From Scalindua sp964344685 (GTDB lineage Bacteria; Planctomycetota; Brocadiia; Brocadiales; Scalinduaceae), in assembly GCA_964344685.1 (NCBI GenBank), contig CAYFOK010000012.1, forward strand, positions 44,647 to 108,646: a DNA stretch of 64,000 nucleotides, written 5' to 3'. The notes under the pieces were generated by a model, which saw nothing but the letters and a program-made list of their open reading frames with translations, searched no databases and was not told the origin of the DNA. Of the stretch, positions 43,918-52,816 are shown piece by piece. Numbering within the stretch: position 1 is the stretch's first letter; each line of letters begins with the position of its first letter. The position numbers were made by a program, and so were the translations under genes.

Positions 43918-45939
43918 ATGAATGACACAATAAAAAGTACATCCAATAGAGGCACCTATTTCAGATTACTTTGTTATCTAATCCCATACTGGCGCAGGAC
44001 GTTGATAATCCTGATTCTTTCGATAATCAGTGCATATGTTGCAGTGCTACCGATCCAGATATTGGGAATCGCAGTAGACGAAATCAAAATAGCAGATAAA
44101 TATATTAAAAATCAGGAAACCGGTCGTCAAAGCGGTCAATTTGATTCTGATAGTCTGACTACAGAATACAAAAGCCCCATACCTCTGTCCAAACCATTAT
44201 TAACTGCTTCTGATGTTGTTCACGAGCGCTGGTTTGAAGACTATAATTCCACATATTTTATGCTTATATTTCTGGGTGCCAGTTTTCTTATTATGCATTC
44301 AATCGGCAGCGGTATTATCGTGGCCCACGGATATATTACAACTGAGCTGGGGCAGAGGCTCGTCTATGATATGCGGAACCAGCTCTACGAACATATCCAG
44401 CGATTCCCCTTAAACTATTTCGAAAACAATAAAACCGGTGATATCATGAGCCGCCTTATGAACGATGTCAATTCACTGGAGCAGGCAATTGCCGGCCCGG
44501 TAATAACCTTTATAACTGACATGTTCAAATTTGCATGGATAATTTACTTCTGCATGAAGCTGGATTGGCAGCTTACGTCAATTGTATTATTTGTCTGTCC
44601 TTTTATATCTTTCTGTACCTATAATTTTGGGAGAAAGATACGTCATATATTCCGTTCCCTCAGACAGAAAACCGGTGATCTCAATTCATTAATTCAGGAT
44701 AATATTTCAGGTATTCGCGTGATAGCCAGCTTTGCAAAAGAACCGGAGGAGTTAGAACGGTTCAAACAGAAAAACTATGAAAATTACTCTTTACACGTCC
44801 GGATTTTGAGGCTGGTCCATACTTTACGGCCTACTGTTGACCTGATCACTGAGATTGGTGCCGTAGTAGTAATCTGTTTTGGAGGATACAAGGTGCTGCA
44901 GGGCCAGCTCTCTGTAGGTACTTTCGTCATATTCTTTCCATATCTCCAGATGATGTACGGCCCTATTACCGGATTAACTCGTTTTTATAACCAGGTACAA
45001 CGTGCTATAACATCAAGCGAACGAGTTTTCGAGGTACTGGATACACCCTCTGATATAAAGAATGCCCCCAATGCAATTGACTTACCTAAGGTACATGGCA
45101 CCGTAGAATTCAGAAAAGTCCACTTTCAGTACAACAAAGGGAATGAAGTTCTGAGTGATATTAATGTTAAGGCACTGCCCGGACAGATGATCGCCTTTGT
45201 GGGACCCAGCGGAAGCGGCAAGACTACACTTACGAACCTGATACCCAGATTTTATGATCCCAATAAAGGTGACATTGTTATCGACGACCACAACATAAAA
45301 GAGGTCAAGCTGCAATCTCTGAGGAAGCAGATGGCAATTGTACTCCAGGAAACTTTTCTTTTTAATGATACAGTTAAGGCTAACATTGCCTATGCACGAT
45401 ATGATGCTTCTGACGAAGAGATTGAATCCGCAGCAAAGGCAGCCAATGCACACGAATTTATTGTTGATCTGCCAGATAGTTATGACTCATTAATCGGCGA
45501 ACGGGGAGTAAAACTTTCTGGTGGGCAGAAACAGAGGATAGCCATCGCACGTGCAATCCTTGCTAATCCGCGAATACTGATCCTTGATGAAGCTACCTCT
45601 TCCGTGGACACCGAAACTGAGCAGCTTATTCAAAATGCCATATATCGCCTGGTCAAGAACCGTACCACGTTCGTAATAGCCCACAGACTTTCAACGATCC
45701 TGCACGCTGACCTGATCGTAGTTTTAGATAACGGGAGGATCGTAGAGACCGGTCAGCATCAGGAGCTTCTGGCCAAAGGCGGATTGTATAAAAAACTCTT
45801 CGAGATGCAGTTTAACGCGAACGAGATGCAAAGCCCGAAGCCAGACGTAATTGAACCTGAGGAACCGGGACCTGTGGCGACAGATGAAGAGCAGTTTATA
45901 GAACTTGACAAACCCGCACAGGAAAAGAAATGGACGTGA
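43918..45939 (+). CDS. MsbA-like ABC exporter (TM and ATPase fused)
   Basis: 673 residues. Six TM helices occupy about residues 20-360, with an unusual insert of about 40 residues in the first periplasmic loop (DKYIKNQETGRQSG). The ATPase domain has Walker A GPSGSGKTT, the Q-loop VLQETFLF, signature LSGGQKQR, Walker B ILILDEATS and the H-loop AHR. The C-terminal tail is acidic. Homologues flip lipid A, lipids or peptides. Given the LPS genes in the window, lipid export is plausible but unproven. A lipoprotein gene starts 18 bases after the stop, so both are probably one unit. Confidence 0.95.
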   Translation: MNDTIKSTSNRGTYFRLLCYLIPYWRRTLIILILSIISAYVAVLPIQILGIAVDEIKIADKYIKNQETGRQSGQFDSDSLTTEYKSPIPLSKPLLTASDVVHERWFEDYNSTYFMLIFLGASFLIMHSIGSGIIVAHGYITTELGQRLVYDMRNQLYEHIQRFPLNYFENNKTGDIMSRLMNDVNSLEQAIAGPVITFITDMFKFAWIIYFCMKLDWQLTSIVLFVCPFISFCTYNFGRKIRHIFRSLRQKTGDLNSLIQDNISGIRVIASFAKEPEELERFKQKNYENYSLHVRILRLVHTLRPTVDLITEIGAVVVICFGGYKVLQGQLSVGTFVIFFPYLQMMYGPITGLTRFYNQVQRAITSSERVFEVLDTPSDIKNAPNAIDLPKVHGTVEFRKVHFQYNKGNEVLSDINVKALPGQMIAFVGPSGSGKTTLTNLIPRFYDPNKGDIVIDDHNIKEVKLQSLRKQMAIVLQETFLFNDTVKANIAYARYDASDEEIESAAKAANAHEFIVDLPDSYDSLIGERGVKLSGGQKQRIAIARAILANPRILILDEATSSVDTETEQLIQNAIYRLVKNRTTFVIAHRLSTILHADLIVVLDNGRIVETGQHQELLAKGGLYKKLFEMQFNANEMQSPKPDVIEPEEPGPVATDEEQFIELDKPAQEKKWT

Positions 45940-45957
45940 GTTCAATGACAATAACTA

Positions 45958-46557
45958 ATGACAAAAATTATGAAAAATATATTAACGTGGAGTATTTCAG
46001 TCTCTCTTCTGGTCATTGCCGCATTGGGATGCGGGCGTGGTGAACAGATGCGTGTGAATGTACCTAATGACACGATAGTAGAGAAAATAGACCGGGCTGC
46101 GGCAGCAGAGTTCAAGGAGTTAGTTGAAAAGAACAGGGATAGTATTATTAAAATCCTGGAAGAAAACAGTATCCTGCCGGCGAACCTGCAAAACCCATAC
46201 AAACATATAAACTGGCATCTGTATAAATCTGCAGATATATATATTAAGAAAAGAATGGGTACTGCCAAGATCGTGCTATCCGGATGGGAGAAGTCTAAGG
46301 AGAACAAATATCAACAACCTGTTATCCTCTGGTTTGAACGAAAAGGCGGAAAATGGTATCTGGTAGTTAATGGAGGGTTTTTAACAACAGCAGTTTCAAG
46401 CAGTAATGAAGCTTATGACCTGTCACCTGAAATTCACGAAGCATTTACAACGCTATTCCCACACATTGAATTTAAGGAGTGGCGAGAGTGGAAAGACCCT
46501 GTCAGCAAAGAACTCGCCCTGATAAGATTAAAAACCGCCCTGTCACAAACCAAATGA
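45958..46557 (+). CDS. Hypothetical lipoprotein
   Basis: 199 residues. The signal peptide (ILTWSISVSLLVIAALGC) ends in a lipobox with Cys at about residue 25. The mature part is mixed helix and strand with many Lys and Glu and a C-terminal region WREWKDPVSKE. I do not recognise the family. It follows the ABC exporter by 18 bases, so it could be an accessory protein to it. An alternative ATG at 45970 would give a shorter leader. No clear ribosome binding site. Confidence 0.7.
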   Translation: MTKIMKNILTWSISVSLLVIAALGCGRGEQMRVNVPNDTIVEKIDRAAAAEFKELVEKNRDSIIKILEENSILPANLQNPYKHINWHLYKSADIYIKKRMGTAKIVLSGWEKSKENKYQQPVILWFERKGGKWYLVVNGGFLTTAVSSSNEAYDLSPEIHEAFTTLFPHIEFKEWREWKDPVSKELALIRLKTALSQTK

Positions 46558-46637
46558 ATAATTATTCACTGCAATGTTGCGGATTGCAGTCTACGAATGA
46601 CGATTGACGACTGGCAATATTTATCGGAGATGTTACT

Positions 46638-47306
46638 GTGGGAAGAAAGAAACTATGGCGGTTAGCTGAACTTGATGGTTTTGACAATCTCATACAATTT
46701 ACCGATCAGCCGGAACAAGAGGATTTCCGGCTTCGAGGACTCTGGGCGAAGGACTACTTCAAGAACGATAATCCAATAACCCTGGAGTTGGCTTGCGGTA
46801 AAGGTGACTATACCATTACCCTTGCAGAGAAACATCCAGACAGAAATTTTATCGGTATTGATATGAAAGGACCACGCCTGTGGTCAGGTTGTGTTGCTGC
46901 AAGGGAACAGAACCTTACTAACGTAGCTTTCCTGCGTATCGAAATTCTGAATCTGGCCCACTATTTTGCAGAAGGAGAGATAGACGAAATATGGATAACA
47001 TTTCCTGATCCATTTCTGAAAAACGGCAGTGCTAACAAACGGCTAACCGCTGCCCGATACCTGGAAGCCTATAAACAGGTTACAAAGTCGGATGCATTAA
47101 TTCACCTCAAAACAGACTCAACCCCCCTCTTCGAATTCAGTCTCAGATCATTAGAAAAAAACAGATGTACAGTTGAAGAAACCATTGATGATGTCCATGA
47201 TGATGAAAAACGGCACGAAGACCTATACATCAAGACAAATTATGAACAAAAACACCTTGCGGATAATAGAATAATCAAATACGTGAGATTCTCATTTGCA
47301 AGATAG
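46638..47306 (+). CDS. trmB: tRNA (guanine-N7-)-methyltransferase TrmB
   Basis: 222 residues. SAM motif I is ELACGKGDYTITLA, followed by FIGIDMKGPRLWSG. The family motif IWITFPDPF is diagnostic for TrmB, and TKSDALIHLKTDS is the next conserved block. It methylates G46 in the variable loop of tRNAs. I take the GTG at 46638, preceded by CGGAGA; the next Met is much further inside. It ends with the usual KYVRFSF. Not obviously in an operon with the lipoprotein upstream. Confidence 0.96.
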   Translation: MGRKKLWRLAELDGFDNLIQFTDQPEQEDFRLRGLWAKDYFKNDNPITLELACGKGDYTITLAEKHPDRNFIGIDMKGPRLWSGCVAAREQNLTNVAFLRIEILNLAHYFAEGEIDEIWITFPDPFLKNGSANKRLTAARYLEAYKQVTKSDALIHLKTDSTPLFEFSLRSLEKNRCTVEETIDDVHDDEKRHEDLYIKTNYEQKHLADNRIIKYVRFSFAR

Positions 47307-47360
47307 ATCAGGTAAGATTACGGGTTGCGAGTTGCGGGTTTCAAGTTACGAGGCAGTGTT

Positions 47361-47444
47361 AAAGCAGAAAAGTTTAAAGTGAACTGAAGTTTGAAATGCC
47401 TAAAGTTATGGAGGCCAAAGGATTAATATTGAGCTTTGACATTT
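47361..47444 (+). repeat. 84-bp direct repeat, copy 1
   Basis: Begins AAAGCAGAAAAGTTTAAAGT and ends TTGAGCTTTGACATTT. It matches 48676-48759 at 77 of 84 positions by my count, without gaps. The two copies flank the DTW gene and a small membrane-protein gene. Confidence 0.85.
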
Positions 47445-47590
47445 GTGTCTGACATTTGTTTGTAATTTGAGATTTAAAAAGTTGTTTTACTATCTGCATT
47501 TTATCTGTGAAAGTCCGTGGCTAAATATCTTTTCACTTTTACATTCGACATTCCTTCTTCTATATTCGAAATTCTCTTTTTCTCTATGCT

Positions 47591-47634
47591 CTTTACGCCT
47601 TCTTGTCCTCGGCGACTTTTGTCCGGGGAGCGGT
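47591..47634 (-). repeat. Inverted dispersed repeat, copy B
   Basis: The reverse complement reads ACCGCTCCCCGGACAAAAGT followed by CGCCGAGGACAAGAAGGCGT, closely matching 42418-42462. Confidence 0.7.
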
Positions 47635-47660
47635 GGGGAATACCAATAACAGCCTCCCAA

Positions 47661-48263
47661 CTAAGGACAGGTCAACCCTCTCTCCTTTGCCAGGGATTTC
47701 ACCCACAGGGCAAAAATTTCATTCATTCTGTAAAATGGAGATCCAGTACTTCCTGTTTCAAGTTCCTCTAGTAATGAAGTAACTGCCTGAAATGTACATA
47801 AGTTCTCCTCCTTAGACTGTTTCCTCAGGTAATATTTTGAAGGCGGAACTGTTTTCAACCCGATCTTTTTTACTTTCATAGTTCCCAGTTTGTAAAGCCA
47901 TCTTCTTGCACTGCTCCAATTTGTATCCAGAACAATAATATTCAGCGGCTTCCCCTCTTCTTCAACAATTCCCTGTCCATCACTGAAAGGAGATATCGGA
48001 AAAAGGATAACCGGTGTGTATTCACTCCTGGCTATTTCAGCTCCAATTTTTTTCTCCCACCCATTTTCTCCAACATAAACAAGAGAGTTATTCTCCAGCA
48101 TTAATCGAAGCAGCCTTCCAGTGTTGGATACAATCTGCTCCTCTCGTCTATTAGTCAGCAGTGTCAGCCTGTGTTCCGTCCAGAGTGGAATAATATCACT
48201 GCAAATGCACTCTTGAACTATTAATCGGCACCGGGTACATCTCTCCAGTCTTGATTTACTCAT
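47661..48263 (-). CDS. DTW domain protein (tRNA-uridine aminocarboxypropyltransferase family)
   Basis: 200 residues. The N-terminal cysteine cluster (RCTRCRLIVQECIC) is a zinc-binding site of the family. The namesake motif appears as VLDTNWSSARRW, with Asn between DT and W, and LCTFQAVTSLLEELE follows as the C-terminal helix. TapT/DTWD enzymes transfer the aminocarboxypropyl group of SAM to uridine in tRNA. The gene reads against trmB. Ribosome binding site weak. The protein is close to normal length. Confidence 0.88.
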   Translation of the reverse strand: MSKSRLERCTRCRLIVQECICSDIIPLWTEHRLTLLTNRREEQIVSNTGRLLRLMLENNSLVYVGENGWEKKIGAEIARSEYTPVILFPISPFSDGQGIVEEEGKPLNIIVLDTNWSSARRWLYKLGTMKVKKIGLKTVPPSKYYLRKQSKEENLCTFQAVTSLLEELETGSTGSPFYRMNEIFALWVKSLAKERGLTCP

Positions 48264-48364
48264 ATTCTTATATTTTACTTTCCTGAATTCTGTTCTTTGT
48301 GGCTTAGTGTGAAATAATTTATTATAATCCTATGGATCTTATTGCTCAACGGAGAATTTACTAA

Positions 48365-48607
48365 ATGGCTGCAATAAAAAGACGTGGTAATAAACGTACT
48401 GCATTCAGGACATTCGTAAAATTCATTATTTTACCATTGATAGCGGTTGATGCCTACGCCTACTGGAAGGTCCATCAAACTTCACAATCCCTGCTTGCCG
48501 GGCTTCTATCATTATCAGAACCGCTGTCACAGGTTGCGATTATCCTCACAATTAATATAGCAGTTATCATCATCCTGCTTCTCTATATTGCACGTGCACA
48601 ACGGTGA
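48365..48607 (+). CDS. Small hypothetical membrane protein
   Basis: 80 residues. A basic N terminus (KRRGNKRTAFRTF) is followed by a helix (FIILPLIAVDAYAYW) and a second hydrophobic helix (VAIILTINIAVIIILLLYIA), ending RAQR. It should sit in the inner membrane with both ends inside. The N-terminal basic stretch fits the positive-inside rule. GGAGA lies about 8-10 bases before the ATG. No family recognised; between DTW and repeat copy 2. Confidence 0.6.
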   Translation: MAAIKRRGNKRTAFRTFVKFIILPLIAVDAYAYWKVHQTSQSLLAGLLSLSEPLSQVAIILTINIAVIIILLLYIARAQR

Positions 48608-48675
48608 CCTTAGATTAAATACTGACTACCCGCCTGTACCTATTCGGGCAGGTTGAAGAGTGACGATTTGTGGTT

Positions 48676-48759
48676 AAAGCAGAAAAGTTTAAAGTGAACT
48701 AAAATTTGACGTGCCTAAAGTTATGGTGGTCAAAGGATTAGTATTGAGCTTTGACATTT
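48676..48759 (+). repeat. 84-bp direct repeat, copy 2
   Basis: Same orientation as 47361-47444 and the same length; about 92% identical by eye, with differences mostly single substitutions. Confidence 0.85.
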
Positions 48760-48825
48760 TGTAATTGATAAAGTCATTTTCCTTTGCGTTCTTAGCGTCT
48801 CTGCGGTGAAATGTTTTTTTGTAGT

Positions 48826-48868
48826 AATAAAAAAGCCTCCGATATCTTTTAAAGGATATCGAAGGCTT
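48826..48868 (-). terminator. Rho-independent terminator of csp
   Basis: On the minus strand AAGCCTTCGATATC pairs with GATATCGGAGGCTT (one mismatch) around an 8-base loop and is followed by TTTTATT. It lies about 110 bases downstream of the csp stop. Confidence 0.8.
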
Positions 48869-48980
48869 GTACGTCATCATTACAACAATATTTCACATCT
48901 ATCCTATATTTATTGATCTATACAACTCTCTTTCGATAAATTATACGGCAAAAAATATATTAGTATGCTTTAAAATATTT

Positions 48981-49181
48981 TTATATTTTGACAACATTTG
49001 CTGCTTTAAGGCCCTTTTCGCCCTGTTCAATATCAAACTCTACCTGATCACCATCTGAAAGGCTTTTAAAACCTTCAGCCTGGATTGCGGTATGATGCAC
49101 AAAGACATCCTCTCCGTTTTCCGGCGTAATAAAACCGAAACCCTTTGAGTCGTTAAACCACTTAACTGTTCCTTTTTCCAT
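48981..49181 (-). CDS. Cold-shock protein (CspA family)
   Basis: 66 residues from the ATG at 49179-49181. The RNA-binding motifs are KGFGFITPE (RNP1) and VFVHHTAI (RNP2), and the start is MEKGTVKWFNDS. It binds single-stranded RNA or DNA and melts secondary structure in cold or growth transitions. AAGGGGGTG lies before the ATG; a GTG start two codons earlier in the same frame would leave no spacing to it. A terminator-like hairpin sits just upstream in the leader and another downstream, so the gene is bracketed by two terminators. Confidence 0.97.
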   Translation of the reverse strand: MEKGTVKWFNDSKGFGFITPENGEDVFVHHTAIQAEGFKSLSDGDQVEFDIEQGEKGLKAANVVKI

Positions 49182-49536
49182 AATAAAAATCACCCCCTTT
49201 AAATAATTAAAAGGTTATAAAAATAAAAAAAGGCCGCAAGATTGGAAACCTTGTAGCCTTCATATATACATATACAAATTTCACAACATTACAACCAACA
49301 GATTAAACGTTATCACACATTAACTATTAAGGCAAGAGAAAATAATATTTAATATTTAAAAAAACATGGAAGTAGTCAATGTACAATTTATCAACACCCG
49401 CCAACACAACATGTCGGACAGGGATTTGCACGGATTGACACGAAAAGAGAGATAAAGGACATGAAGCAAGAGACAAGCAACTGTAAGCCAGATAAAAAAA
49501 AATTTATGATTCAAATGAACTAAAAGGAAGGACTGT
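49182..49536. other. csp leader and upstream intergenic region
   Basis: Contains the hairpin at 49219-49260 and AT-rich sequence plus a phrase-like stretch (49408-49455). No gene with a ribosome binding site is visible. Confidence 0.45.
49219..49260 (-). terminator. Terminator-like hairpin (possible attenuator) upstream of csp
   Basis: On the minus strand AAGGCTACAAG pairs with CTTGCGGCCTT (49230-49260, an internal mismatch), followed by TTTTTTTATTTTT. It ends about 40 bases before the csp ATG, upstream of its ribosome binding site. Confidence 0.7.
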
Positions 49537-49824
49537 TTAAATATTTACAAATGATTTTCTATTTTTAATTATATATCTCCATCTCTTTGTAGCCATTTTA
49601 GCTGCATGATGTGAAATACTGTAATTTTTCTTTAATATTTGTACTATTTCAGAACCAGGTAAAATATTAATCAGTGAATTTACTAAAGAATATTCAAATA
49701 TATCTATTTTATAATTACATAATATTCTGCAGGGTATCAACCATTTACAGGTATCATTTGAGCATCTATTTTTACTATAGATTATTTTATTTCCGTAGCA
49801 ATAATGACGATATTCTTTTTTCAT
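49537..49824 (-). CDS. Small Cys-rich hypothetical protein
   Basis: 95 residues, strongly AT-rich in codon use. The first half has four spaced Cys (HYCYGN, NRCSNDTC, IPCRILC), which could bind zinc or form a small ribbon. The second half (EIVQILKKNYSISHHAAKMA) reads like a helix-turn-helix. No ribosome binding site is visible and no family comes to mind. It is included because its codons and residue balance look better than chance; an overlap-free single frame of 95 codons in AT-rich DNA may still be accidental. Confidence 0.4.
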   Translation of the reverse strand: MKKEYRHYCYGNKIIYSKNRCSNDTCKWLIPCRILCNYKIDIFEYSLVNSLINILPGSEIVQILKKNYSISHHAAKMATKRWRYIIKNRKSFVNI

Positions 49825-49989
49825 TGGTAAAAATTTTAGTTATATAATGGTTTTGCTTATATGATTTATTTAATGAATCGCAACATACATGCCAGTAAAC
49901 GTAACTAATTATGACCAAAAAAGATAGTATACAACAACATTACAGAATATTTTCTGAGTGTATATATTTCAGACACTAATTTCGCTAAA

Positions 49990-50040
49990 AGAAGATATTT
50001 AACCACGGATTTTCGAGGATAGACACAGATAAAAAAAAAC
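49990..50040. repeat. Phrase-like non-coding sequence
   Basis: Contains ACCACGGATTTTCGAGGATA followed by GACACAGAT, wording related to the other intergenic phrase stretches. Confidence 0.4.
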
Positions 50041-50075
50041 AAAGAATTTACGATTTGGGATTTACAAAATACGAA

Positions 50076-52316
50076 TTATGATCCTAATGCGGCATTTAGT
50101 GTCGGACTTGGGCGTGTGGCAATTACTACTTTATCAGAGTTCGGATGGTAGTAACCTCCCAGATCAACTTTATGACCCTGTGCATCATTCAGCTCTTTTA
50201 TAATCTGTTCTTCCTCCGAGGCCAGAACTTCTGCAAGCGGAGTAAAGTATTCCTGAAGTTCAAAGTCCTCTTCCTGCTCTGCAAGCGCCTGAGCCCAGTA
50301 TAGCGTGAGATAGAACTGGCTTCCCCTGTTATCCAGCTCACCCACCCTGCTGGATGGTGACTGGTTTTTGTCCAGAAGCGTTGCCGTTGCCTTGTCCAAT
50401 GCTTTTGCAACAATCCCGGCTTTAACATTATTGCGTGCAGAACTGAGGAGCTGCAGCGACGCGGCAATAGCCACAAACTCTCCAAGGGAATCCCATCGCA
50501 GATGCCCCTCTTCCAGAAATTGCTGTACATGCTTGGGCGCAGAGCCTCCCGCACCTGTTTCGAACAGGCCTCCGCCGTTCAACAGGCCAACAATTGAGAG
50601 CATTTTTGCACTGGTATTAAGCTCAAGTATGGGGAACAGATCGGTCAAATAATCCCTCAGCACATTTCCTGTAACAGAGATCGTATCAAGACCATCTTTC
50701 ACACGCTGCAGTGTGTAGCGAATAGCGTCCTCCGGAGACATAATCTTAATATCCAGGTTACCGTCCGGATCAAGATCGTCCAGGTACAGATTTACCTTTT
50801 CAATAAGCTGCATATCATGCGCCCTGTTTTTATCAAGCCAGAATACTGCCGGCGAGCCGGTTAATTTAACTCTTTTAACAGCCAGCTCTACCCAGTTCTT
50901 GACCGGTGCATCCTTGACGCGGCACATGCGCCAGATATCACCTTTTTCGACGCTATGTTCGTGGATTGTTACACCCTCTTCATAAACTACACGTATTGTC
51001 CCATTCTCAGGCACCTTAAAAGTGTAATCGTGGGAGCCGTATTCCTCGGCTTTCCCTGCCATAAGACCGACATTGGCTACGCTCCCCATGGTCGCTGGTT
51101 CAAAGGCACCATTTTCTATGCAGAATTTAACTGTTTCGTCATAAATTCCTGCATAACTGGCATCAGGAATCACAGCTTTAACATCGTGTGCTTTTCCGTC
51201 AGGTCCCCACGCCTTTCCGCCATCACGAATGATCGGCGGCATAGAGGCATCAATAATTACATTGCTCGGAACATGTAGGTTTGTTATGCCCTTATCTGAA
51301 TTCACCATATAGAGATCGGCCTGTGCATCCAGACAGGCTTTTATATCAGCTTCAATCGCTTCTCTCTGTGCTTCCGGTAGACTTTCTATCCTGGAAAGTA
51401 CATCACCCAGGCCATTCTCAGGGTTAACTCCCAACTCTTCAAAGACGGCTGCATGTTTATCAAATACATCCGCGAAAAAAACTTCAACTGCCTGACCAAA
51501 TATAATTGGATCAGAAACCTTCATCATTGTAGCTTTCAGGTGTAGAGAAAATAAGACACCCTTCTCCTTCGCATCCTCAATCTGTTCAGCGAGGAACTTG
51601 CGCAAAGCCTTCCTGCTCATGAACGTTGCATCAACAATTTCTCCTTCCTGCAGTGATAAATTTTCTTTGAGAACAGTGAGCTTCAATTCTTCATTAAAAA
51701 ACTCAATCCTGGCACGGTCCACATACGGACCTGAGATAGTAACAGAGCTTTCGTTGGAGAAGAAGTCTTCGTCGTCCATATGGGATACGTGAGTTTTAGA
51801 ATCAGGATTCCACTCACCCATTTTATGCGGATGCTTCCTGGCATAAGCTTTCACGGCCGCCGGAGGCCTTCGGTCTGAATTACCGTCTCTTAAAACAGGG
51901 TTTACGGCACTTCCCAATACCCCTTTGTATCTTGCCTGAATATCTCTATGTGCTTCTGTCTGCGGATCTTCGGGATAATCCGGTATGTCGTATCCCTGCT
52001 CCTGCAGTTCAGAGATAGCAGCCTTAAGCTGCGGTATAGAAGCGCTGATATTTGGAAGTTTGATCACATTTGCAACCGGCCTTTTAACAAGCTCACCGAG
52101 TTCAGCCAGAGCGTCAGGTTGCTTCTGATCTGCGGTCAGACTATCGGGGAAATTTGCAATTATACGGCCGGCCAATGAGATATTCTTGGTACCTATGGTA
52201 ATTCCTGCAGCTTTTGTAAAGTGTTTTACGATAGGCAGGAATGAAGCGGTAGCCAGTGCGGGTGCCTCATCTGTTATGGTATAGATAATATCCGGTTGCT
52301 CTTCTTGCTCTGACAT
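50076..52316 (-). CDS. icd: NADP-dependent isocitrate dehydrogenase, monomeric type
   Basis: About 746 residues, the normal size of the monomeric form (the usual dimeric form is about 415). Signature pieces are IIYTITDEAPALAT at the start, ANVIKLPNISASIPQL, NPVLRDGNSDRRPP and SHMDDEDFF, with KMGEWNPDSKTHVS between. It makes 2-oxoglutarate and NADPH. I start at the second Met (MSEQEE) because homologues begin this way; the upstream frame adds five residues, and neither start has a clear ribosome binding site. Its partner TCA enzymes are not in the window, except mdh at 42.6 kb. Confidence 0.96.
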   Translation of the reverse strand: MSEQEEQPDIIYTITDEAPALATASFLPIVKHFTKAAGITIGTKNISLAGRIIANFPDSLTADQKQPDALAELGELVKRPVANVIKLPNISASIPQLKAAISELQEQGYDIPDYPEDPQTEAHRDIQARYKGVLGSAVNPVLRDGNSDRRPPAAVKAYARKHPHKMGEWNPDSKTHVSHMDDEDFFSNESSVTISGPYVDRARIEFFNEELKLTVLKENLSLQEGEIVDATFMSRKALRKFLAEQIEDAKEKGVLFSLHLKATMMKVSDPIIFGQAVEVFFADVFDKHAAVFEELGVNPENGLGDVLSRIESLPEAQREAIEADIKACLDAQADLYMVNSDKGITNLHVPSNVIIDASMPPIIRDGGKAWGPDGKAHDVKAVIPDASYAGIYDETVKFCIENGAFEPATMGSVANVGLMAGKAEEYGSHDYTFKVPENGTIRVVYEEGVTIHEHSVEKGDIWRMCRVKDAPVKNWVELAVKRVKLTGSPAVFWLDKNRAHDMQLIEKVNLYLDDLDPDGNLDIKIMSPEDAIRYTLQRVKDGLDTISVTGNVLRDYLTDLFPILELNTSAKMLSIVGLLNGGGLFETGAGGSAPKHVQQFLEEGHLRWDSLGEFVAIAASLQLLSSARNNVKAGIVAKALDKATATLLDKNQSPSSRVGELDNRGSQFYLTLYWAQALAEQEEDFELQEYFTPLAEVLASEEEQIIKELNDAQGHKVDLGGYYHPNSDKVVIATRPSPTLNAALGS

Positions 52317-52393
52317 ATTTTTACTACGCATTCACTTTAAATATAAAAAGCACCCTGTTCTTTTTCAGGAACTAATCAATATTTGACCTGGGG

Positions 52394-52603
52394 TCAGCCG
52401 CCTCTGTAATGCGGGTCTATCCAGCATTTGGGTAGTGCCTCACCGGAAGGAAAAAGTAATTCTGCTTTTTCTAATTTCTCCGGGTCCTGCACCTCTTCAC
52501 CTTGCTGGTAACGGCCCACCACTCCAATTTGACAGGGATCAAACAGCTCCTTTAAAGTTAATATCTCAACCAGATCGCCATTAGTTTTATGCTTTAAAAA
52601 CAT
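52394..52603 (-). CDS. Small conserved protein of unknown function
   Basis: 69 residues. The pattern FLKHKTNGDLVEILTLKELFDP, then GRYQQGEE, KAELLFPSGEALPKCWIDPHYRGG, seen as shorter blocks, is a family I know from Deltaproteobacteria, cyanobacteria and others, often labelled acetyltransferase without support. No catalytic residues for that can be seen. A GGAGG site lies before the ATG. It lies upstream of icd on the same strand with about 80 bases between, so the two may share a transcript. Confidence 0.75.
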   Translation of the reverse strand: MFLKHKTNGDLVEILTLKELFDPCQIGVVGRYQQGEEVQDPEKLEKAELLFPSGEALPKCWIDPHYRGG

Positions 52604-52816
52604 TTTCTAATCCTCCACCTGATCCCCTACGCTTTTAAATAGTAACTGTCTTTTACTGTATTATACGATTCTGTGTGTAATGTTCAATAGGGATAACTAA
52701 TTTTTTTATATCTCATACAACTATGCATGAAATGTTAATAAGGAACAGACGTTATGTAATAATTGTTATAAATATAAAGGAGAACAGTAGCTGAAAATCC
52801 TTTGTGGAGAAATACA

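Larger units (their letters stand above)
47307..47660. other. Intergenic region with dispersed repeats
   Basis: It holds copy 1 of an 84-bp direct repeat (47361-47444), phrase-like sequence and copy B of an inverted repeat (47591-47634). Short plus-strand frames here are not genes. Confidence 0.5.
48608..48980. other. Intergenic region with repeat and terminator
   Basis: Contains repeat copy 2 (48676-48759), a phrase-like stretch (48779-48810) and the csp terminator (48826-48868). No gene is visible. Confidence 0.5.

Noticed and set aside
47443..47771. Short plus-strand frames
   Set aside because: They read through repeat copy 1 and phrase-like sequence, then into the end of the DTW gene on the other strand.
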